From positions 248,001-312,000 of the forward strand of contig JADWQD010000001.1 of NCBI GenBank assembly GCA_016110215.1: a stretch of DNA of 64,000 nt, written 5' to 3'. The position numbers and the translations under genes are program-made. Source of the DNA: Capronia americana. Its lineage: Eukaryota > Ascomycota > Eurotiomycetes > Chaetothyriales > Herpotrichiellaceae. Within the stretch, counting starts at the first letter, position 1. The number at the start of each line of letters is the position of its first letter. Shown here in pieces: positions 46,392 to 57,027 of the stretch. Under the pieces are notes generated by a model, which was not told the DNA's origin, searched no databases, and worked only from the letters and a program-made list of their open reading frames with translations.

Positions 46392-47589
46392 GTTTGCGGT
46401 TGCTGCTACTCCTCCTCGCAGCCTTTCCCAAGCGATCCAGGAGGGGACCGAAGCCTGATCCCCCTTTAATATACCACTGACTACCGCATTGCCAGGTCTT
46501 GCCGGCCTCTCTTCCGATCTGTCTCACTTGAACTATCTTCCGTACTGGGGAATGCGGGGTCTCCAGAATTGCACTCCGTGGCAATCTCGTGGCCATGAAA
46601 TCTGGTCATGCGGGTGAAGTTGGTCAGTTACCGACTTCAAACTTTTCCCCACGTGCTCAAATGAGGGTGAGATTACTGTTGGCCAGTCTTGGCGGACGTA
46701 GCCATTTTACTTACAGTACTCTACATCGGATACCCGTTATGTTGTTGCCAGGGTTTTCACTAGGCCCTTTTCAGCTGTATACCCGTGGCTCGATTCGGCT
46801 ATCCAAAGCCTACTGTGGGTCGGAGCTGGGTTTTTTGCACCCCGCTTCGGTGACGCTAGCGGCCGGGCCTGAGTCGGAGGCAACTACGAATAGTAGGTCT
46901 GTAGCAAAACATTGTTGCTTGACACTGCCTGAGGCTTAGTGGGTAGTCGGCTCGCTCGCGTTCACCGAAGCAGGGTGCCAAAAAACCAGCTCCGACCCAC
47001 AGTAAGTATAGTCATCGGCGAAAAACCATAACCGCCGGCCTCTTGACGTGTGTACACATTCACAACTCCTAGGACGACTAGTACAGGTTGTGTTATAATA
47101 ACTATATATTGAAAGGTCGGGATAAGAGGGTTATACACGATAATAAGGTCGCACGTAAAAGAGCAGCACACGGGTTAAAGGCGGACGCAATACCATACAT
47201 ACATAAATCCACGACAGCAACAGGCATGTGCCAACTAAACACCGTTCCCGGGCAATACCCAGTACCCTCGAACCGGCGCCAATTTCGTCATTACGCCTAT
47301 TGCGACATGCCACCGACATGCAACGGGGTCGTGCCGAGTCTTTGCCACCTCTTCCTGATCCAGAATAGATGGAGCAAAAGTTGTAGATCCGTTCGCCGGG
47401 GCTGCTGTGATGGAGTGGGAGATTATTGCCCGGGGGGGGAGATCCCCCAAACCCTCGGTAACTTAGACGTTGGGCTGCTACCGCAGGCGACCTAGTCGGG
47501 GGTTATTCAGTCAAAGAGTCAAATAGTCCTGCCTCGCCGCCGACTGCCAGTCTGCCAGCTTCTGTTAAGAGCTATCGAGAACAACAACT
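46392..47589. other. Divergent intergenic region between esterase and CoA ligase
   Basis: About 1.2 kb. It contains a CACGTG at 46651-46656, a MITE-like element at 46811-47004, and a following stretch (47005-47500) without a recognisable gene. Confidence 0.5.
46811..47004. mobile_element. MITE-like element with long terminal inverted repeats
   Basis: The left end TACTGTGGGTCGGAGCTGG and the right end, read on the other strand, match over about 45 bp with a few differences (GTTTTTTGCACCC against TTTTTTGGCACCC). Each end abuts TA, consistent with a TA target duplication as used by Tc1/mariner elements. The 194 bp contain no coding frame, so it would need a transposase supplied elsewhere. No transposase is visible in the window. 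Confidence 0.75.
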
Positions 47590-49350
47590 ATGCCGTATTC
47601 ATCACCCTACCGACCCTTGGACATCCCCAAGTGTAACCTCCTGTCATTTTTGTTCCCTCTCAGCCACACTCCTTCGGACAAACCAATATGGATCGATGCG
47701 GACAACACGGCCGACAGCCTCTCGGCGGCTCAAATGCTCATGTACGTCAAGAGATTTGCGGTGGGTCTGGATCGGTTAGGTGTTGGTGAAAAGGAGACGG
47801 TCATGATTTTTACGCCGAACCACATCTATGTCCCCGTGGCCTACCTGGCCGCGGCAGGCTCGAAACGCTCCTTTACTGGAGCCAATCCGACATACACGGC
47901 CAAAGAAGCAGCTCATCAGATGGAAATCATTAATGCCGCCGTCCTCCTTATTCATCCGTCATTACTCGTTACAGGGCTCGCGGCGGCCAAAGAAGCCAAG
48001 GTCCCGACAAATCGAATCTTTCTGTTCTCCGAATCCCACTGTACCCCCGTACAGGGCATCGACGATTGGAGTGTCATGCTTGCCTCGGAAAGGGAAGCTA
48101 GGGCATGGACGTGGGATCCCTTGGAGGGTGAGGCGTCGACCCGTAGCGTGGCCGCCATTAACTTCTCTAGCGGGACGACCGGCCTGCCCAAGGGTGTATG
48201 CGTCAGCCATTACAACCTCATCGCCAACACCATGCAGGTCATCTTCAACAAACTCGAGGGCATAGATGAGCAGGCCCAGGTCGAAACCCTCCGTTCCGAG
48301 CGGTGGCTGGCCTTTCTCCCGTTATATCACGCCTACTCACAACTTTGGACCATCAACATCGCCTGTCGACTCCAGGTCCCCGTCTACGTGATGCCTAAAT
48401 TCATCTACCGAGACTTTCTCCGCCATATTGAGAAATTTCGCGTCACGACCATCCAGGCCGTCCCGCCGGTGATTATCATGCTAAATAAACGGCCCGAGAC
48501 GCGCGAGTACGACATTAGTAGTCTCAAGTACATCCTCAGCGGCGCCGCTCCACTCTCGGCCGACCTCCAGAATGAGGTCAGTACGCGCTTTGATCTGACT
48601 ATCGCACAGGGCTGGGGCATGACCGAGACTACCTGCGCCGGCATTATGATTCCGGGAGTGATGAAGGATCTCAGCGGGAGCATTGGCTACTTACTCCCGA
48701 ATACCGAGGCGATGCTGGTTGGCGGAGACGGAAACGAGGTGACGAGCGAAGATACTCACGGCGAGCTCTGGCTGCGGGGGCCTCAAATCATGTGTGAGTA
48801 CTGGATGAATCCGAGTTCGACTAAGAGTTGCATCACGGATGATGGCTGGTTTAAGACGGGTACGTTATTTCTCTATTTCCTATTTCTCTGCACTGAACTA
48901 GAATATGGATTAGTATCCTGACTGACCTATGCGGGGTTTTATATAGGCGACGTCGCTATAGTCAAGAACAACATGTGGTGGATCGTCGACCGGCAGAAGG
49001 AGTTGATCAAGGTCAACGGACTCCAAGTCAGCCCGGCGGAACTGGAAGCCGTGCTACTCGAGATGGACAGTGTGGCAGATAGTGCCGTGGTGGGAATCGT
49101 CTTGGAAGGCGAGGAGTATCCCCGAGCATACGTCGTTCTCCAGCAACATGCAAAGGGTCAAACGACCGAAGCCGACATCCACAATTTTATGGCGGAGAGA
49201 GTGGCAAAGTACAAGAGACTGACCGGCGGCTTGGTCTTTGTGGACGAGATCCCCAAATTGCCAAGCGGCAAGATTGTCCGCAAATTGGTGAAAGAATGGG
49301 CAAAGCAAGATGCCAAAGCCTTGGCGAACGTCTCCCGAGCGCGCCTGTGA
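47590..49350 (+). CDS. 4-coumarate-CoA-ligase-like acyl-CoA synthetase, peroxisomal
   Basis: Exon 1 is 47590-48859 and exon 2 is 48947-49350. The 87-nt intron runs from GTACGT to ATATAG, and the join gives WFKTGDVAIV. The protein is 557 residues. The adenylate-forming signature SSGTTGLPKG lies at 193-202, followed by PLYHAYS, GWGMTETTC, the hinge DRQKELIKVNG and the C-terminal catalytic lysine in PKLPSGKIVRK. The end is ARL, a conservative form of the PTS1 peroxisomal signal. These enzymes convert an aromatic or fatty acid, ATP and CoA to the acyl-CoA. With an upstream tannase/feruloyl esterase and a downstream crotonase ending in SKL, a hydroxycinnamic acid substrate is a reasonable inference. 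The 3' end converges with a transcription factor gene 245 bp away. Confidence 0.9.
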
Positions 49351-49595
49351 GACTCCCAGACGGGAGGAGACCAAAGAGTGGGTGCCCAAGAAGGGAGCTT
49401 CAATTGCCTAGTTCATGGGACAAAGGTACGGGGACATTGGGGTATCCCCTGTATTTACATTCAACATCTTTAGGCCAGGCCCAGGAGGTAGCCTCGATGA
49501 TTTGCATCTCCAGGGCCAAATGAATAGAGAGTTGGTCAATCTCCCTGACATTCGATACCCATCTCAGATGCCTGTTCGTCCAAATCCCCTTCTGC

Positions 49596-51728
49596 CTATC
49601 TCGAAGCTTCTGGGAGCTGGTGCTCCGACCGGGAGCTCCCAGTGCCGATGGATTGGGCGACCGTCATGATATGCATCATCTCATCGCGGAAAGGCGAGAA
49701 AACACAGTCGGCTGTCAAGTCGAGCCCGCTGCTGTCGTCAACAATGGTTGTGTTACCGGGCTGAGGCCGAGTCAGAGATGCCCCGGACCCACTCATGTCC
49801 AGTGTCATGTCCGACGTGAGACCGCCATCAATCCTTTGTGCGTCCCTCACATCCTTGCTTGGGGGGCCGAAGGGGCCGAGTACGCCCGGTCCCTTTTCGG
49901 TTCCGCGAAGGCGGGTGTTTGGCCCCATGAATCCTACGGAGTCTGCCTCCACCGCTACTCCCAGATCGCTCAGAATCTGCTCCAAGGCGGTCTTGACTCT
50001 CTCGGCGAGCTCGACAACGCTGGCTTGTTCTCGGAAGATTGCATGCAGAAGTTGGATCCCATCAACGATCTGCCTCAGCTCTTGTCTCCCCGGATCCAAG
50101 TTGAGGCTGGCGACCAGCACATCGGCCGCCAGAGAGCACTGCATCACAATGGTAGTGAAAGCATGTCTCAAGTTGAACCGTTTTGAATATTCCCCCACTA
50201 CCAGTGTCAGTCGGTTGGCGGCATCCGAGCAGATCCTTCGACACTGTTGGTGAAATTGGTCCCGGGTGGCATGAGACGGGGACGGGTGACGTGGTGTGAC
50301 ACCTCGAGATACTGTGAATGGTCGATGCAGTAAGATGGTAGCTGCTTGGTGTTGTTGGCTGGGTGCGCGCGACTCGTCAGAACACTTGTTGGCACCCAAA
50401 TCTGCCGGCGAAGAAATGCTCACTTACTGGAGTAGAAACAGGCCCGCGGGGGCGCCCTGCACATTCCGTTTGGTCCATCGAAGTGACTCATCTAGTTCGG
50501 CATGCCATCTTCCAAGTTCGTTGTGAGCGCTCTGAACAATAGACGGTAGATCAGGATCATCCGTGTCTATCAAGGGTGCCAGGAAGTCGATCAGCTTCTT
50601 GGTCAGGTCCAGCAGCTCGAGGTGAGCGGCATGTATCTGGGAATCGACGTCCTTCATCAAGGCCGACTTCTGGTATCTCTTCCGGAAGGTAGGTAACGCC
50701 AAAGCGTCGGGCGCATTCGTGTTCTTTGCATTTGACCGGCCAGATGGGCTTTCCGACAAGGACCAGTGTCTGACCAAGTTAGAAGATTCCCCGTCGGATC
50801 TTAGGATAGGTTAACTTACGCAGTAATGAAAGCGCAGGATCTCTGCAGCATCCTTTGAGCAATCAATTCACCGTCCACAATGACGAGATTGATGGATGAG
50901 AAGTCCGCTACCGTCTGTTGGAGGTTCCGTGAAGATCGATCTAGTCGAACATAGTCTCAGTCACTGCAATAGTAATCCTTTTGAAGCTTGGCGATAGTAC
51001 ATACGCAAATATGTCCAAGCCGTGGCTTCTCGTCCGCAGGCTTTTTCGAGATCTGCCAGGAGTAAGAACGCCTGCATCTGTGGTACGCGCACGGCTTCCG
51101 CTGGAAGGATGTCCAGACATTGCTTCAGTCCTTTATGCAGGATGGTTTCGCGCCCGTCGAGTAAGAGCTGGCGCACATCCGCGCGGCTGGCATCTGCATA
51201 GCGTAACCCCATTGCAAGGAGGGCGAGGTGGAGATGGGGTGAGTAGAAGTCGTGGGAGCCATACTCTAAGGCGTCGAGAAACAGTTGTCGACGAGTCAGC
51301 TGCAACAGTGGGTTATAGTAGGTCCAGAAGAGTTCGGTGAGGAGGTTCTGTGTGTCGACTTCCAGCATTTGGATGAAGTGAAGACAATTTCTTTCGGATT
51401 CGGACGATCTCTGATTTGATACTTTGGCCTGAAGGTCCCAGTGCCTCTCGCCGCCCGATGCACGACGACGTTTCCACCTGCCGCTTGGTGGTCTCTCCGG
51501 GACGTCGTCCTCGCAGAAGAGGGAGTCTCGAGCCTTAGTGAATGGGCCACTCCTTGGCGACGACATTGAAATAGGCGTCTCCATTCTGAGCGAGGCCGCA
51601 AGGCTAAGGGTCAGTTGATTGTGTTGATGTGACGACGAACGTCATACCTGTCATCATCCTGGAGCGGCTGATGGTGCCCCTCTAGGCGCCGCTTCAATCT
51701 TCCCACTGCATTGCTGCTTGACTGAGCT
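49596..51728 (-). CDS. Fungal-specific transcription factor domain protein, 5' end uncertain, possibly decayed
   Basis: Exons visible are 51728-51648, 51603-51005, 50940-50820, 50769-50428 and 50358-49596, with introns of 44, 64, 50 and 69 nt. All join in frame for about 634 residues. The first exon reads SSSNAVGRLKRRLEG, the linker usually found just after a Zn2Cys6 cluster. The body fits the fungal factor domain (FWTYYNPLLQL, LALLAMGLRYADAS, LHQQHQAATILLHRPF). No complete Zn2Cys6 domain is found upstream. A stretch at about 51915-51975 reads DNKTDSALPGCMNCG and then stops, like the second half of a cluster. Either an exon was missed, translation starts at the Met at 51584 giving a factor without a DNA-binding domain, or the gene is decaying. 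It sits between the CoA ligase and MFS genes. Confidence 0.62.
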
Positions 51729-52180
51729 CTGCAACTCAAACATTAGAGACGATCGATCCCCGACAAATCAACGGGGTGGTCTACGGACGAATTCATGGGG
51801 TGCGTCACGCCCAACGTGAGCCGACAAGACAATCGGTGCAAGAGATTGAATCCTGGTCAGGCGGACGCTCTTCGCGACGGCAATGCAAGTCGTCGGTCGA
51901 TGGACTCGAATGACTATCCACAATTCATGCAACCAGGAAGGGCGGAGTCGGTCTTATTGTCGAAGGTGAGGCACTGTCGCCGCCCTGTGAGGGGTAGAGT
52001 GTAGATGGAATCCTAGCGGGACGGAGTTGGGCCTTTAGTGGCTTGGCACTGAGAATACCTACTTCATCTCAGTCCGTCTTATATAGCTACGTAGTTAGAT
52101 ACTATACACGACATTACACCATAGTCTTTCTCCCTGTCAACAACGGATGTACCTCGTGACCTCCGCAGTATTAAAGGGTG

Positions 52181-52319
52181 TTTCTGTTGGCATTGATGGT
52201 CACGTGTTAACGGCACGTGTTCCACGCTTGGCAGCGAAGCCTTCATCCCCGCCTCTTCACTCGCACAGACAACGAATAATGAACAACTGCCATTGACACT
52301 ATTAGTTCAACAGTTTCGA
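52181..52319 (+). repeat. Duplicated promoter-like block, copy B
   Basis: This is the second copy of the block at 40762-40906, in the same orientation. Similarity starts near TTTCTGTTGG and ends near AACAGTTTC, with small gaps. Outside it the two regions do not match. No transcription factor gene follows it on the plus strand, so it may be a stranded promoter fragment or control the minus-strand factor gene on its left. Confidence 0.6.
52201..52219. promoter_or_regulatory. Paired CACGTG boxes (7-bp spacer)
   Basis: CACGTG at 52201-52206 and 52214-52219, within the duplicated block and about 470 bp upstream of the first recognisable exon of transcription factor 2. Confidence 0.5.
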
Positions 52320-53311
52320 ACCTTGGAAATCGCTTATATTGTTGTATTGCCCTATCGATTGCTCCCTACTGGGGTTAGCCCACCAGCGGGTTCGGATTGG
52401 GAGCAAGCTACGCCACGAAGGGGTAGGTCTGAATTACTGTTTGAGACTGAAGCAATTATCTTATCACTTACCGTACCAGCCATCAACGTAGACTTGGGCG
52501 TATTCAGCTAATTACAGCAGCCAGTAGGGATACTGAGCAAATTATCCTTGCCTGTTGAAACTGGGCCTCCAGAACTGTATGCAGTCGCTGTAATGAGATT
52601 CCCTATGCTAGCTGTACATTCGGCCATGAGGTATAGGCAAATATAACAGCGTTATTGCAATCCTATTCTCGAGGTTTGGATCACCACCATCGTTATCAGC
52701 CTCGGGTGTCAAGACGGCGAATAGCCCACGAGGGACGCACTACTTGAGTGTGTAGCCATGAAAACAATCTAGATTCGTCATTTCCACGGCAAAAAACTTG
52801 AAAACTCGACGTTTCCATCGTGGTCGCAAGCTTTCAGGTGACATGGGGTGCTCGCCGCCAACTCTCGGAGGAAACCCAGTTCCCAAAGATCCGTGCTAGT
52901 ACGAGTACCTAGACGCAATGTCGGCCCGAGTCCTGCCAATTGCCACCTCAGTCCGAATATGGCACCGTTACCGAGCCATGCCGGAACATTTACCGAACGT
53001 TCCCAAGGGAACTCTCACGTACTCTCCTGTATCGTAGTCGGCAACTGTTGGGCCCATATTCGGTCTGGTTGGTTTGGACCATGTGGAATCTGAAATATCC
53101 CCCCACTTTATTTTTCACCTGTTTCGAGTTCCAGCCGACCTGGCTACATAGCCCGTGGCCCGGATGAGGTCCAAAAGATGTGCTCGCTCTTGCATTTCCG
53201 GGGCCCCGTGGGGCGCCGAGGCCATCAAGACAAGAGGGTACAAATACCTTTCTCATTCCATCCCCGTTCGAATATTCAGGAAGCGAAGAAGATTCACCCA
53301 TCCTTACCAGA

Positions 53312-55248
53312 GTCATGCAAGCCAGGGTTGAACCTCAGACCACCGAGAAGGGCTACGCCCACGCGGAAGAGATGGGTAAGGAGGCGACGCCTGAAGTCGC
53401 AGTGATTGATCACGCCGACGAAGCTCGCCTCATTGCCATTCGCCGGATGGTCGATATAAGGCTGTTGCCTGTATTGACCTTGCTCTACCTCATGTCATTC
53501 CTCGACCGAGGAAACAGTAAGCCTGCGACGACCGAGGCTGATGAGAAGAAGCATGTTATGCTAACAAACTTGGCCCAGTTGGAAATGCCCGGGTCGCCGG
53601 CCTCGACAAGACGTTGAATCTCACCGACACTCAATACAACCTTTGCCTGACCATCTTCTTCTTCCCTTATTCCATTTTCGAGGTTCCCAGCAATATTGTG
53701 CTCAAACTCTTGCGCCCGACCCTTTGGCTGCCCATCCTAGTCCTGAGCTGGGGCACCACCATGACTTTGATGGGTATCGTTCAGAACTACTCAGGATTGT
53801 TGGTGGCTCGATTCTTCTTGGGCTTGACCGAGGTAAGCTCTCGCCAATTCAGTCGACCACCACGATTGCACAAAGCTGACGGCAGCTCATCTAGTCCGGT
53901 CTCTTTCCCGCAGCATCATTCCTCCTCACAACCTGGTACGTAACAACGTCCCAACGGCGCGCTGGAAATTGACGTGGACCATTGGCTGACCCGGACACAG
54001 GTACTGTCGTCACGAAATGCAAACTCGCCTGGCATCCTTTTACTGCGCGGCCACCATCGCAGGAGCTTTCTCCGGCCTTCTAGCCTATGCGATTGAGAAG
54101 ATGGATGGGGTAGCCGGACTGGCGGGGTGGAGATGGTCAGTCACCCGTGAGAAATTCCCTCGCTGGCCATGATGGCTAATTCGATATCCCAGGATCTTCA
54201 TCCTTGAAGGTCTCCTCACCGTCCTGCTAGGAATCGTTCTTCCTTTCATTCTCTTAGACACTCCTGAGAGAGTGAAATTCCTCTCGCCGCATGACAAGGA
54301 GATCCTTCAACGGAAGCTGCGAGACGACTACGGCGCCGATCCTAAGGATGAAGGCTTCAAATGGAAGTACTTGAAAGACGCTTTGACCGATTGGAAGATT
54401 TATATGTGCATTCTCCTCTTCTGGGGCAACAGCATCACAGCCTATGGGTGAGTGGTTTGAAAATCCCATGACACTTTCTGGGGAACACAAGCTGACACCA
54501 AATGTGTTTGCAGATTCATCTTTTCATTGCCCACTGCCATTGAGGGCTTGGGTTATAAAGCAGCCAGCGCGGTATGTATCATCGAAGAAGCCGTTCCCCT
54601 TGGCTCATCTGGTTCATCTGCTTATCCATACCATAGCAACTGCTCACGATCCCCATCTATGTGTTTGCTTGTATTCTTGTCTTGGTCAGCGCTTATTACG
54701 CAGACCGGATGAAACAGCGTGCGCCATTCGTCATCTACCCGTTTATGTCTTGCGCGGTCGGCTTCGTCATCTTGATTGCTCTTCCCAAGGACAAGTGGCC
54801 CGGTGCTCGATATGCGATGCTGTTCGTCGTCGCAGGGAGCTTGTATCCCACCTTGTGTGGTCTGGTCACATGGAACGGTAAGCCCTTTCTATGCGGTTCC
54901 ACTGGTGGGCTGTGTCACTGACCTGTTTCCCTACTAGCAAACAATCTAGGAGGTTCATGGAAGCGCGCCATCGGCATGGCGTTACAGCTCACGGTCGGCA
55001 ACCTGGGCGGCGCGATCGGCTCCAACATCTATTACAAGAGTCAAGCGCCTCACTACTGGACTGGGTATGCGGTCTCGCTTGCCGTTCTTTTGATTGCCAT
55101 TGTCGCGGGCATCGTCCTTCGTTGGAGACTGAAAGCCATCAACGCCGAAAGGGACCGAATGACCCCCGAAGAGATCTATGGTCGTTACTCTCCCGAAGAG
55201 TTGGTGGACATGGGTGACAGAAGTCCTCTCTTTAGGTACACTCTTTAA
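53312..55248 (+). CDS. MFS transporter of the Dal5/anion:cation symporter type, eight exons
   Basis: Exons are 53312-53516, 53579-53832, 53895-53935, 54001-54135, 54193-54447, 54514-54571, 54637-54877 and 54938-55248. All seven introns are GT-AG (57 to 66 nt) and all joins keep frame; 499 residues. Landmarks across joins are FLDRGNIGNARVAGL, LVARFFLGLTESGLFPAAS and WRWIFILEG, followed by ANNLGGSWKRAIGMA and GNLGGAIGSNIYY. These are typical of fungal ACS transporters that move organic anions such as allantoate, nicotinate or other carboxylates by proton symport. It is expected in the plasma membrane with about twelve helices. Between a CoA ligase and a crotonase, import of an aromatic or aliphatic carboxylate is plausible. 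A later ATG at 53372 (MGKEATPE) could also serve as start. Confidence 0.88.
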
Positions 55249-55827
55249 GGAAAAGAATCACCCTTTAGGGGGCTGGCGAGAGTGCGACAATAGAGGAATG
55301 TAGGGCCATTGAGGTGATGGCGGCTGTCATATAACGGCGCGAGGCCTAACTAGGACTACTATAGGTCCTTGAGAGAAGCATGCGTCCCTCATGCATCGAG
55401 TCCTGGGGTTGACTAGACGTCAAGGATAACCTAGCACCTACCTAGTTCTTGAATATTGTTGCTATCATCACGCTGCCTATCCTTGTAGGCCATCCCTAAC
55501 CCGCATGGCGGGCTCCGGCCATTCGTACCGTAATATCTGATGCTTATAATATGACATTTCCACTCCTCTCGGACCGCGGGAAGGTCCACGGAGATGACTG
55601 GTCGGCAATCTGATGTTGATTTGGTAAATCTTAGCCCATTGGACAGAGTCGGACCACCACCGAGGACAAAAGCGTACAAATCGATTTTAGATTCGGCAAC
55701 CAGCTGGTACCAGCTCCGTAGAATTAGTCCGCCTGTGTTGATCGCTCTCACCTGCTCGCTGGTCTTTCAATGCTCTATAATACCGTTTCCGTCTCCAGAT
55801 CCCAACCACCTCTATAGCGGCTTCGGA
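55249..55827. other. Intergenic region upstream of the crotonase gene
   Basis: About 0.6 kb containing the 3' flank of the transporter and presumed crotonase promoter. CGGACCG at 55570-55576 is an inverted CGG pair of the kind Zn2Cys6 dimers may bind, but it is short. Confidence 0.4.
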
Positions 55828-56740
55828 ATGGACAACAGGGGACTCGAAACACCACCACCGATGGTGGATCATGTCAAGGTCTCGTACCCAGCCCCTTGGA
55901 TCCTCCTGGTCACCATTGACCGCGAAAAACGGATGAATTCGATGACGCGCCTACTCCATTGGCAGATGCACGATCTCGTGTTGTGGTTTGATTCCGAGCC
56001 CTCGCTCCGCGTGTTGGTCATCACCGGTGCTGGAAAGAGAGCCTTCTGCGCGGGACAGGATCTGGTCGAGTTGGCAAAAGACGACAAGGGCGCGATGACA
56101 AGGGAATCGTGGATTACATATCAGCCACCCACTGGGTTCGCGGGCATCAGTAGACGGACAGGATGCAAGCCCATTGTGGCGGCGGTCAACGGATTCGCGC
56201 TCGGAGGAGGCTTCGAGCTCGTGTTGAACTGGTAAGTTTGAGTACTAGGTCTGCTTGTGCCATTCAATTCTCTTGCTGAAAAAAAAGAAAAAAAACAGTG
56301 ATCTCGTCGTCGCCTCCCCAACGGCCCGGTTTGGCCTACCTGAACCCCTACGAGGGCTATATGCCGGGGCCGGGGGCTTGCCCCGGCTGATCCGCAGTTG
56401 CGGTCTACAAATCAGCAGTGAGCTTGCGCTGACGGGCCGGCAGATGTCGGCGCAGGAGGCCCAGCGGATCAATCTGGTCAACCGCATCTCGCGAACCCCG
56501 GACTCCGTCGTCGATGAAGCCGTCGAGCTGGCCCGTACCGTTGCAAATCTGTCCCCAGACGCCATCATGGTGACGCGAGCGGCGCTGCGAGAGGCATGGG
56601 AGACTTCGAGCGTGGAGAGAGCCTTCCAGTTGACCGAGGAAAGACTCAAGGACAAGTTGTACCGGGGGGAGAACGCCAGAGAAGGGCTTTTGGCCTTTGT
56701 GGAGAAAAGATTGCCCAATTGGCAGCCTTCGAAACTATGA
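55828..56740 (+). CDS. Enoyl-CoA hydratase/isomerase family protein (crotonase), peroxisomal
   Basis: Exon 1 is 55828-56231 and exon 2 is 56299-56740. The 67-nt intron (GTAAGT...AACAG) has a purine-rich A run before its acceptor, which is unusual. The protein is 281 residues. Crotonase features are AFCAGQDL (oxyanion-hole region), ALGGGFELVLNCD and FGLPEP, so both glutamates used by hydratases (GGFE and GLPE) are present. The C-terminus is SKL, the canonical PTS1 signal. Family members hydrate 2-enoyl-CoAs; some bacterial ones hydrate and cleave feruloyl-CoA to vanillin and acetyl-CoA. Context with a CoA ligase ending ARL suggests a peroxisomal side-chain shortening step on hydroxycinnamoyl-CoA. 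It could equally serve ordinary fatty acid oxidation. The upstream open frame before 55828 lacks family similarity. Confidence 0.9.
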
Positions 56741-57027
56741 CCTGGATTTCGGACTGGCGTCATTCTTCGCAATTCGCGTCCCTGTCATGGGAAACAGGTC
56801 TCGGAAGTGTCGTTCTTGTCGCCACACCGTGCCGAAACAGAGCGGCACGACGATTCCCTCCCGTTCGTTGACCCGGGTTTTCTGACAAGTACTGTACCAG
56901 AGTCCGATATTTTCTTAACTTCATCCAAGTCCGATGCCAAGTGTCGAGAATGCACACAAATACTCCACTACATCATGATTTACATCCGTTCCTCTTCCTC
57001 TACATACGTTCCGTCCGCGCTCAGATG

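Larger units (their letters stand above)
51729..53311. other. Divergent intergenic region between transcription factor 2 and MFS transporter
   Basis: About 1.6 kb. It contains a possible zinc-cluster remnant (51915-51975, minus), a duplicated promoter-like block (52181-52319) with a CACGTG pair, and otherwise nothing I can assign. Confidence 0.45.

Noticed and set aside
47080..47500. Possible solo LTR beginning TGTTATAATAAC next to the MITE
   Set aside because: I found no second copy or target duplication in the window to support it.
51795..52004. Plus-strand frame with Cys residues (NRCKRLNPGQ) as a possible zinc cluster
   Set aside because: It lacks the CX2C spacing and is on the opposite strand to the transcription factor body.
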